This document shows, one piece after another, positions 7,820 through 11,822 of a stretch of DNA of 34,356 bases. A model generated the notes under the pieces. The model was not told where the DNA came from and ran no database searches. It saw nothing but the letters and a program-made list of their open reading frames with translations. Positions within the stretch are counted from its first letter, which is position 1. Each line of letters starts with the position of its first letter. The DNA is taken from positions 1-34,356 of the IMG/VR virus record IMGVR_UViG_3300034063_000366; one strand, 5' to 3'. The position numbers were made by a program, and so were the translations under genes. The DNA is from a virus.

Positions 7820-7837
7820 ATGGGCACTATGGGCAAC
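7820..7837. repeat. outlying pair of ATGGGCA 9-mers
   Basis: Two abutting 9-mers, ATGGGCACT and ATGGGCAAC, close to the 9-mer ATGGGYAAT found as pairs at 8103-8120, 8198-8215 and 8250-8270. They have the same orientation as the 8103 pair and lie about 280 bases to its left, before the 15-bp array. Confidence 0.5.
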
Positions 7838-7875
7838 GCCTGGAAGCGCCAGCTATCGGCGCCGGCGTGGTGCGG

Positions 7876-8025
7876 CAGCTGTCGATTGAGCGGCTGTCGA
7901 TCGAGCGGCTGTCGATCGAGCGGCTGTCGATCGAGCGGCTGTCGATCGAGCGGCTGTCGATCGAGCGGCTGTCGATCGAGCGGCTGTCGATCGAGCGGCT
8001 GTCGATCGAGCGGCTGTCGATCGAG
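7876..8025. repeat. 15-bp tandem repeat array, 10 units
   Basis: Ten head-to-tail copies of CGGCTGTCGATCGAG. The first (7876-7890) differs at two positions and the other nine are identical. Each unit contains the 8-bp palindrome TCGATCGA. The 15-bp period keeps several frames open and encodes meaningless pentapeptide repeats on both strands, so it is not treated as coding. There are no spacers, so it is not CRISPR. Perfect identity implies recent expansion or active homogenisation. Next to the DnaA-box region it resembles an iteron array or a protein-binding centromere-like element. Its function is unproven. Confidence 0.9.
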
Positions 8026-8026
8026 C

Positions 8027-8066
8027 GGGGTAGCGTTTGGGGTATTCTTGGGGCATGTTTGGGGTA
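8027..8066 (+). repeat. phased GGGGYA boxes
   Basis: GGGGTA at 8027, GGGGTA at 8039, GGGGCA at 8050 and GGGGTA at 8061 are spaced 12, 11 and 11 bases, about one helical turn, so they face the same side of the DNA. Two copies in inverted orientation (TGCCCC 8275-8280, TACCCC 8287-8292) lie on the far side of the DnaA-box palindrome. The arrangement suggests a protein binding repeatedly along one face. Confidence 0.6.
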
Positions 8067-8078
8067 GTCCAAAAAGCT

Positions 8079-8089
8079 CAGAAAACCAA
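8079..8089 (+). repeat. 11-bp direct repeat, left copy
   Basis: TCAGAAAACCA occurs here and again at 8189-8199, exactly 110 bases apart and bracketing the 9-mer and DnaA-box core of the presumed origin. Confidence 0.5.
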
Positions 8090-8102
8090 TAACGACGCGG
8101 TG

Positions 8103-8270
8103 ATGGGTAATATGGGCAATCGCAAAACGCTATGCTTATAGACTACAGTTATTCACAATCTGTGAAGATATTACAGACTTTGGACTATCAGAAAACCATT
8201 ACCCATATTACCCATATGCCGATGGCATAAGGCTTTTGCCGCTCTTACGATTGCCCATGTCATTACCCAA
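8103..8270. repeat. paired 9-mer iterons (ATTRCCCAT)
   Basis: Six 9-mers in three pairs: ATGGGTAAT and ATGGGCAAT abutting at 8103-8120, ATTACCCAT twice abutting at 8198-8215, and ATTGCCCAT with ATTACCCAA at 8250-8258 and 8262-8270. The first pair is inverted relative to the other two. The inner pairs (8103-8120 and 8198-8215) form an interrupted dyad with 17 of 18 bases matching, whose centre is base 8159. Regular paired short repeats around an AT-rich core are typical of initiator or repressor binding sites. Confidence 0.7.
8149..8169. promoter_or_regulatory. DnaA box with inverted partner
   Basis: TTATTCACA (8149-8157) matches the DnaA box consensus TTATNCACA exactly. On the other strand ATCTTCACA (8169-8161) is a weaker box with two mismatches. 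Together they make the perfect inverted repeat TTCACA-ATC-TGTGAA (8152-8166), centred on base 8159 within the most AT-rich part of the intergenic region. This is the core of the candidate origin. Confidence 0.6.
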
Positions 8271-8298
8271 GCAATGCCCCAACGACTACCCCAAAACA

Positions 8299-8324
8299 AA
8301 ACGCGCGGCAATTGCCGCGCGTTT
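8299..8324 (-). terminator. bidirectional-type terminator hairpin
   Basis: A 26-base perfect palindrome with arms AAACGCGCGGCAA and its complement. Read on the minus strand it is followed by TGTTTTGGGG, giving a T-rich tail of TTTTGTTTT, so it can terminate the leftward gene at 8367-8609. Read rightward it is followed by GCTTTC, a weaker tail. It separates that gene from the origin-like region. Confidence 0.7.
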
Positions 8325-8329
8325 GCTTT

Positions 8330-8347
8330 CTACGCCATATGGCGTAG
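8330..8347. other. 18-bp perfect palindrome
   Basis: CTACGCCATATGGCGTAG is fully self-complementary with no spacer. It lies between the terminator palindrome and the stop of the 80-aa leftward gene. It may be an operator or a second hairpin of the terminator; no T tract follows it directly. Confidence 0.5.
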
Positions 8348-8366
8348 CACGATTATAAGACGCGCG

Positions 8367-8609
8367 TCAAGCGCGCTCAATCGCCTTGAAACGATAGTTC
8401 GGTCCGTACACAATCCGCCATTCGTTTCCGCCGGCGGTCCAAACGCGGATGACGTCGCCGCGCGACTTCTTTGCCTCGACCGGCGTCGACGTGCCGCGTT
8501 TGGCAAATTCGGCGCCGGCCATATAGGCAAGCCAGGCGTCACTGGACCACAGATAAGGATTGTCAATTTCGGTTCCGTTGTAGCCTTCCAAAAATTCTGC
8601 GGTAAGCAT
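8367..8609 (-). CDS. small protein with Rmf/CrpP-like signature
   Basis: 80 aa from ATG 8609, preceded by AAGGAAACAG, the same ribosome binding style as the early rightward genes. The segment GYNGTEIDNPYLWSSDAWLA, followed by YMAGAEFA, resembles the Rmf/CrpP fold (G...G....NPY/CPY......W..G), which includes ribosome modulation factor and related phage proteins. The C-terminal half (GDVIRVWTAGGNEWRIVYGP) looks like a small beta hairpin not found in Rmf. It is transcribed alone and leftward, and ends at the terminator 8299-8324. It shares the divergent control region with the early operon. The family assignment is tentative. Confidence 0.65.
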   Translation of the reverse strand: MLTAEFLEGYNGTEIDNPYLWSSDAWLAYMAGAEFAKRGTSTPVEAKKSRGDVIRVWTAGGNEWRIVYGPNYRFKAIERA

Positions 8610-8640
8610 CGCTCTGTTTCCTTGTGTTGTGTTGACAGTA

Positions 8641-8656
8641 TGTGAACTCTCTCACA
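8641..8656. promoter_or_regulatory. CRP/FNR-like operator
   Basis: TGTGA-ACTCTC-TCACA is an exact match to both half-sites and the 6-base spacer of the CRP consensus (TGTGA-N6-TCACA). It lies between the divergent genes at 8609 and 8749, 31 bases upstream of the -35 box of the rightward promoter. It could bind a host CRP-family regulator or an unrelated protein using the same dyad. Confidence 0.45.
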
Positions 8657-8687
8657 CCCGCGTCATGCCGTCAACTATATTTTGTCA

Positions 8688-8716
8688 TTGACATGATGTG
8701 GGCAAATCATTATTCT
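8688..8716 (+). promoter_or_regulatory. sigma70-type early promoter
   Basis: TTGACA (8688-8693), a 17-base spacer and TATTCT (8711-8716). The -35 is consensus and the spacing optimal. Transcription would start near 8724, about 25 bases before the first early gene at 8749. No phage RNA polymerase is seen, so host RNA polymerase would read it. Confidence 0.75.
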
Positions 8717-8748
8717 CAGGGCGTCAACGCAAGAGAGGAAACGACACT

Positions 8749-8943
8749 ATGACACTGGAACAGTATGAACAGCGCGCACGCGCGATTGATACATGGGCGC
8801 GCGAACAATACAAAGCGCGCAAGCTGACGGAAAACCAGATCGAACGCGCCGTCGAACGCATGTTTGATGCGCTTGATGATGAATACATGGGCCCATGCAT
8901 CGATCGGGTCCAAACGGCCGCAGACTTTTATTTGGAGGAATAG
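8749..8943 (+). CDS. small early protein, unknown
   Basis: 64 aa from ATG 8749 behind AGAGAGGAAACGACACT; an upstream in-frame ATG at 8698 lies inside the promoter and is rejected. The protein MTLEQYEQRARAIDTWAREQ is helical and highly charged, ending in an acidic helix with DALDDEYMG and DFYLEE. No family is recognised. As the first gene behind the strong promoter it is probably made in quantity early in infection. A small host-interaction protein is plausible but not shown. Confidence 0.75.
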   Translation: MTLEQYEQRARAIDTWAREQYKARKLTENQIERAVERMFDALDDEYMGPCIDRVQTAADFYLEE

Positions 8944-8953
8944 AGCCTAGACG

Positions 8954-8974
8954 GCCGCCGGCAAGCCCGGCGGC
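8954..8974 (+). other. GC-rich leader hairpin 1
   Basis: GCCGCCGG-CAAGC-CCGGCGGC, an 8-bp perfect stem, in the 64-base gap between the first two early genes. It is followed by CACTAGACCCTA and then the RBS AGAGAGGAAACAGC before ATG 9008. There is no T tract, so it is not a classical terminator. The same flanking words occur around hairpin 2. Confidence 0.6.
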
Positions 8975-9007
8975 TCACTAGACCCTAACCAAGAGAGAGG
9001 AAACAGC

Positions 9008-9187
9008 ATGAACTATTACACAGGCGATAGCTACTGGTACGCGTACGGCTACACGTCACGCGTCAAGGCCGAAATTGCCCTCGAGATTGCCTATAGCCGC
9101 GGCGACGTCATGCCCGGCGAAAACCCCCGCGTTGAACAGTACCGCACCACAACGGGCGCCAAAGCCTACGGCATCCGCGTCAACTAG
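9008..9187 (+). CDS. small early protein, unknown (59 aa)
   Basis: ATG 9008 to TAG 9187, behind AGAGAGGAAACAGC. It begins MNYYTGDSYWYAYGYTSR with a striking aromatic run (six Tyr and one Trp in the first 15 residues), continues with an amphipathic helix (VKAEIALEIAYSRGD) and ends KAYGIRVN. There is no signal or membrane segment and no recognised family. It is a single gene between two hairpin leaders. Confidence 0.7.
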   Translation: MNYYTGDSYWYAYGYTSRVKAEIALEIAYSRGDVMPGENPRVEQYRTTTGAKAYGIRVN

Positions 9188-9196
9188 GACCTAGCC

Positions 9197-9218
9197 AACG
9201 GGCGGCAAGCCGCCCGTT
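9197..9218 (+). other. GC-rich leader hairpin 2
   Basis: AACGGGCGGC-AA-GCCGCCCGTT, a 10-bp perfect inverted repeat, followed by CACTAGACCCTAG as in hairpin 1, then the RBS AAAGGAAACGACACT and ATG 9262. There is no T tract. Confidence 0.6.
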
Positions 9219-9261
9219 CACTAGACCCTAGTCTAAACTCAACCTGAAAGGAAACGACACT

Positions 9262-9507
9262 ATGAGAAAGCCAATCAAGTTTAAGACGTCCTACGCTAAC
9301 GACGTGACGCGCAAGGGCGAGCTTGCAGCACCTAAGCAGTTGTTCGGCGATTGCAGCCGCTACGCCGTGGCCCCCGTGCATTCGCGCTTTGACGCCGTGC
9401 AATGGTTTGTATGGGATGCGGAAACGAATTGCCCCGACACAAGATTGCCTGAGGTCATCCGAATTGAGCCCACGCTGGCGCAAGCGCTTGCGGGTTTATC
9501 TGAGTAG
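9262..9507 (+). CDS. small early protein, unknown (81 aa)
   Basis: 81 aa from ATG 9262 behind AAAGGAAACGACACT. It begins MRKPIKFKTSYANDVTRKGE, with a central FDAVQWFVWDAE and a C-terminal helix (PTLAQALAGLSE). Composition is that of a small soluble globular protein. I do not recognise a family. It stands alone between leader hairpins 2 and 3, like other genes in this early cluster. Confidence 0.7.
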   Translation: MRKPIKFKTSYANDVTRKGELAAPKQLFGDCSRYAVAPVHSRFDAVQWFVWDAETNCPDTRLPEVIRIEPTLAQALAGLSE

Positions 9508-9554
9508 GCTCTAGCCAACGGGCGCCGCGCGTTCTATCGCTTGACAACTAAAGC

Positions 9555-9584
9555 TTGACGGGCGGCTACGGCCGCCCGTATACT
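9555..9584 (+). promoter_or_regulatory. second early promoter overlapping a hairpin
   Basis: TTGACG (9555-9560), an 18-base spacer and TATACT (9579-9584). The spacer is nearly filled by the perfect inverted repeat ACGGGCGGC-TACG-GCCGCCCGT (9558-9579), which also touches both boxes. The dyad could be an operator that occludes the promoter, or a C(UACG)G tetraloop RNA when transcribed from upstream. Confidence 0.55.
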
Positions 9585-9617
9585 CTTCACGCAATGTCAA
9601 CTAAGGGAAACGACACC

Positions 9618-9983
9618 ATGACCAAAGTCTATGACCAGCATCGCGCCAGCTTTCCGCATGTTTCCGCGTTTGTCATCATGCGCGGATCAAAGCAGGTGGG
9701 CTCAATTGCGTTCAAGTTCCCGCGTGACGGAGCGGGGCGCTTGTACGCATACATCCACTGGTTCGGCGTACACATGGTGCGCGGTTATGCTGGTGGCTAT
9801 GGCTATGACAAGAAGTCCGCCGCATGCTCGAGCGCCGCGCGTGCCATGCCTGCGAGCCTGCCAGACGGCTATGAGGACGATGGCAGCTATACCGCGTTCA
9901 AGGCCGCCATATCGCAGGACGACGGTCACGAATGGCACAGCCATTTGCGCAAGTTCGGCTTTGACGTGCTGCAGGCGGTCTGA
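9618..9983 (+). CDS. early protein, unknown (121 aa)
   Basis: 121 aa from ATG 9618, chosen because AAGGGAAACGACACC precedes it; the in-frame ATGs at 9555 and 9597 lie in or next to the promoter. The N-terminal half is beta-rich (SAFVIMRGSKQVGSIAFKFP, then GRLYAYIHWFG). After a Gly/Tyr loop (RGYAGGYGYDKKS) comes a helix with two Ala/Ser clusters, and the C-terminus has GHEWHSHLRKFGFDVLQAV. It looks like a compact alpha/beta protein found in early regions of other phages. No function is assigned. Confidence 0.72.
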   Translation: MTKVYDQHRASFPHVSAFVIMRGSKQVGSIAFKFPRDGAGRLYAYIHWFGVHMVRGYAGGYGYDKKSAACSSAARAMPASLPDGYEDDGSYTAFKAAISQDDGHEWHSHLRKFGFDVLQAV

Positions 9984-9985
9984 TC

Positions 9986-10174
9986 ATGACACTGGATCAA
10001 TTCGCCCGCGAATATGCCGCGCTAGTCAATATTCCGGCCAATGCCTGGGGCCAGCACGTCCATCCGGTATATGGACGCTCTGACGTCATGCTGTACCGCA
10101 TGGTAAAGAAATTTGGTAGCGCCGCGGCACACGCTGCCATTGACGCCGCATTTGCCGAGCGGCGGCCGTCATGA
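9986..10174 (+). CDS. small early protein, unknown (62 aa)
   Basis: 62 aa starting two bases after the stop of the preceding gene, so probably translated by re-initiation. Sequence MTLDQFAREYAALVNIPANA, then a mid loop with HVHPVYG and an Ala-rich C-terminal helix (GSAAAHAAIDAAFAERRPS). It is helical and soluble, without a recognised family. Its stop overlaps the start of a 31-aa membrane peptide. Confidence 0.65.
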   Translation: MTLDQFAREYAALVNIPANAWGQHVHPVYGRSDVMLYRMVKKFGSAAAHAAIDAAFAERRPS

Positions 10175-10266
10175 CCGCCACCCTTTACCTCACCCTGCAG
10201 CTCGCCAAAGTCGCGCTTGTGTGCGCGGGCATCTATGCCTTCACCTACACCATGCTCGCCATCTGA
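10171..10266 (+). CDS. tiny membrane protein (31 aa)
   Basis: ATG 10171 overlaps the preceding TGA. The 31 residues run MTATLYLTLQLAKVALVCAG and continue IYAFTYTMLAI, one hydrophobic helix with a single Lys. The start coupling and open frame support expression. It could be a holin-like or regulatory micropeptide in the inner membrane. Length leaves the call uncertain. Confidence 0.5.
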   Translation: MTATLYLTLQLAKVALVCAGIYAFTYTMLAI

Positions 10267-10280
10267 CGGGGAACTTGACC

Positions 10281-10304
10281 GCCGGCGCACCATGCGGCGC
10301 CGGC
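10281..10304 (+). other. GC-rich leader hairpin 3
   Basis: GCCGGCGC-ACCATGCG-GCGCCGGC, an 8-bp stem in the 68-base gap before ATG 10335. It is followed by CCCGGAGGAAACACA, the RBS. There is no T tract. It is placed like hairpins 1 and 2. Confidence 0.55.
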
Positions 10305-10334
10305 GTGCGGGCAATCCCGCCCGGAGGAAACACA

Positions 10335-10646
10335 ATGGCCTATGTTTATGTGCCGGTCACGATCGGCGTTTACCGCGGCGACGTCCATTTGACGGACTTT
10401 GATTGCGAGGCCCGCGTTGACTATGAATTGCCAGACGGGCCGTCTGGCGTTCTGGGTTGGGACGTAACGGGCTTTTACTTCACGTCCAAGCACAACGGCA
10501 AGCCGGTCTATACCGAGATCGGCAAAACCGACGCCCTTTGGCGCGACCTTTATGACCATATGGACCGCGAATGGATCCACGATCAGGCCCGCGAAACGCT
10601 CGCGGCCGACGGCATCTGCAATCTGTACCTGGACCCCGACGCATGA
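10335..10646 (+). CDS. early protein, unknown (103 aa)
   Basis: 103 aa from ATG 10335 behind CGGAGGAAACACA; upstream in-frame residues from 10113 are out-of-phase shadow of earlier genes. It begins MAYVYVPVTIGVYRGDVHLT, with beta-rich stretches (DCEARVDYELPDGPSGVLGW), and ends with a helix and an acidic tail (DLYDHMDREWIHDQARETLA). The sequence suggests a small alpha/beta domain. No family is recognised. Confidence 0.72.
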   Translation: MAYVYVPVTIGVYRGDVHLTDFDCEARVDYELPDGPSGVLGWDVTGFYFTSKHNGKPVYTEIGKTDALWRDLYDHMDREWIHDQARETLAADGICNLYLDPDA

Positions 10647-10816
10647 CGCGCCCCCAGTATGACGCGCGCGGCCTAGTGCCGGACCCTGACCGGGTCGCGG
10701 ACGCGCGCCACGTCACGCGCGACCCGGACACTGACGAAATATCATGGCCGCCGTCACGCATGGCGGACGTGCTGCGTGAACTCAAATTGATAGAGGAAAA
10801 AGACCATGACACATGA
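10643..10816 (+). CDS. small early protein, unknown (57 aa)
   Basis: ATG 10643 overlaps the preceding stop (ATGA). 57 aa: MTRPQYDARGLVPDPDRVAD, Asp/Arg-rich and probably flexible, ending in a charged helix (ADVLRELKLIEEKDHDT). It overlaps the next gene by 11 bases. No function is recognised; coupling and codon use are the evidence that it is real. Confidence 0.6.
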   Translation: MTRPQYDARGLVPDPDRVADARHVTRDPDTDEISWPPSRMADVLRELKLIEEKDHDT

Positions 10817-11099
10817 CTACACCTACCTGCGCCAATTGCCCGTGCAAGATCTGCTCGACCGCGCGCACCGCGGCGCTTGGACGGGCCCGGAGGCGCACAT
10901 GATCCGCGCGCTTGCCGAACGGCTCGAAGAGCACCTCAACGCCGTTGCTGATTACGACGCCGTCAATGACGCTCTCATGGACGCAAACCAACGCGCGGAA
11001 GACCTTGCAGAAGAGGTTTCCGAATTGGAGCGCGCCCGCAACGAATGGCAGTCCATCGCCGAGGCGCTGAACGGCCGTGTGAAGGCGTTGACCTATTGA
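10806..11099 (+). CDS. coiled-coil early protein (97 aa)
   Basis: 97 aa from ATG 10806, preceded by GAGGAAAAAGACC. The N-terminal part (MTHDYTYLRQLPVQDLLDRA) is followed by a long charged helix from about residue 30 (MIRALAERLEEHLNAVADYD) to the C-terminus (EELERARNE-type heptads: EEVSELERARNEWQSIAEAL). A dimeric or trimeric coiled coil is likely. It shares the early operon with small proteins on both sides. No enzyme motif is seen. Confidence 0.7.
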   Translation: MTHDYTYLRQLPVQDLLDRAHRGAWTGPEAHMIRALAERLEEHLNAVADYDAVNDALMDANQRAEDLAEEVSELERARNEWQSIAEALNGRVKALTY

Positions 11100-11305
11100 C
11101 CCCCAACCGCGCCTATTGGGCGGCCCATTGCGCCGCATTCAGTGACGGGCACCTGCTCCGCTTCCTGACCGCCACCGAACGCCTGCAGGACCGCTACGCG
11201 GTCGCGCAACAGGTCGCGGAAGCGGAAGCCCGCCGCCGCAACCTCATCAAAGAAAAGGCCCCCGTCACCGGGGGCCAGTCAACTCAGGGGAGGAAACAGC
11301 CTTGA
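11096..11305 (+). CDS. small early protein (69 aa)
   Basis: Assigned from TTG 11096, which overlaps the upstream TGA (TTGA); an earlier ATG at 11045 lies inside the previous gene. The 69-aa product starts MTPNRAYWAAHCAAFSDGHL and carries a basic helix (VAQQVAEAEARRRNLIKEKA), ending with a polar tail. Its last 17 codons contain leader hairpin 4 and the ribosome binding site of the DnaA-like gene, so the two are probably regulated together. Function unknown. Confidence 0.6.
   Translation: MTPNRAYWAAHCAAFSDGHLLRFLTATERLQDRYAVAQQVAEAEARRRNLIKEKAPVTGGQSTQGRKQP
11257..11276 (+). other. GC-rich leader hairpin 4
   Basis: GGCCCCCG-TCAC-CGGGGGCC, a perfect 8-bp stem with a 4-base loop, inside the end of the preceding gene and 17 bases before GGGGAGGAAACAGC and the TTG start at 11302. 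It has the same hairpin-then-RBS order as hairpins 1 to 3. Confidence 0.55.
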
Positions 11306-11769
11306 CCTATCACGAGCCGGCCATTGACGCAACAGAGATTGAACAGCGCCTGTGCGCGTACCTGGACGAGCTGGTCCGGCTCGCCGGCGGCCCGCTGACC
11401 GTCTGGCGCGTCGCCCGCGTCGCAATGGAACGCCTGCGGCACGCCGCCGCCGCGCCGCTCGACGAGCCGGTGACACTGCCGACCCTCCGGCCCGAGGCGG
11501 TGCTGACGGCCGTCGCCGAGGCCCATGGCCTGACGGTGGACGACCTGCGCGGCCCGTCACGCGGGCGCAGGATCAGCGCCGCCCGCCACCATGCGGCATG
11601 GGAACTGCGCCAGCGGCGGCCCGACCTGCCGCTGGTCAAGATCGGCGCGCAATTGAACCGATGCGACCACGTTACCATCATCAACAGCCTGCGGCGGTTT
11701 CAGATGTTCATCATCACGGGCCAATACGCGACAGAGCGCGCCCAAGTGGAGCGCGCCCTGTCATGCTGA
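11302..11769 (+). CDS. DnaA domain IV-like DNA-binding protein
   Basis: 155 aa from TTG 11302 behind GGGGAGGAAACAGC. Residues about 65-135 match the C-terminal DNA-binding domain of DnaA. They comprise AVAEAHGLTVDDLRGPSRGR, a basic loop and helix (RRISAARHHAAWELRQ), then LVKIGAQLNRCDHVTIINSL, equivalent to the DnaA signature (GGRDHTTVLHA). There is no AAA+ ATPase domain. By eye, D122, H123 and T125 match E. coli D433, H434 and T436, while T435 is Val and R399 falls on Ala, so base recognition may differ. The N-terminal 60 residues are unrelated helices. It could act at the origin-like repeats or compete with host DnaA. Confidence 0.8.
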   Translation: MTYHEPAIDATEIEQRLCAYLDELVRLAGGPLTVWRVARVAMERLRHAAAAPLDEPVTLPTLRPEAVLTAVAEAHGLTVDDLRGPSRGRRISAARHHAAWELRQRRPDLPLVKIGAQLNRCDHVTIINSLRRFQMFIITGQYATERAQVERALSC

Positions 11770-11822
11770 TCCTGATCGCTGTTCTGCTGGCGGCCCTTGT
11801 GGCTGCCTGGCTCGACCTCTAG
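11763..11822 (+). CDS. possible 19-aa membrane micropeptide
   Basis: ATG 11763 within the end of the DnaA-like gene to TAG 11822, encoding MLILIAVLLAALVAAWLDL, almost pure hydrophobic helix. The stop lies in CTAG, which on the other strand is also the stop of the primase-helicase gene. There is no clear ribosome binding site, so the evidence is only the membrane-helix composition and end-on arrangement. Confidence 0.3.
   Translation: MLILIAVLLAALVAAWLDL

Larger units (their letters stand above)
8027..8292. other. candidate phage replication origin or control region
   Basis: The non-coding interval contains, in order, four GGGGYA boxes, a pair of 9-mers, the DnaA-box palindrome, a second 9-mer pair in inverse orientation, a third pair, and two inverted GGGGYA boxes. 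The 9-mer dyad and the DnaA palindrome share the same centre, 8159. It is flanked by the 15-bp array on the left and a strong terminator on the right. Known replication origins combine an AT-rich core, DnaA boxes and iterons, and the phage carries its own DnaA domain IV protein (11302-11769). Origin function is inferred; a regulatory switch is an alternative. Confidence 0.5.

Noticed and set aside
7876-8025. CRISPR array
   Set aside because: Repeats abut with no unique spacers and are only 15 bases long.
7754-8092. ORFs encoding CRSSG, LSIER or RSIDS pentapeptide repeats
   Set aside because: They arise because the 15-bp repeat keeps several frames open on both strands at once. None has an RBS or non-repeat protein sequence.
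8274-8645. 123-aa plus-strand ORF near the terminator
   Set aside because: It runs through two palindromes and antisense to the Rmf-like gene, whose RBS and composition are better.
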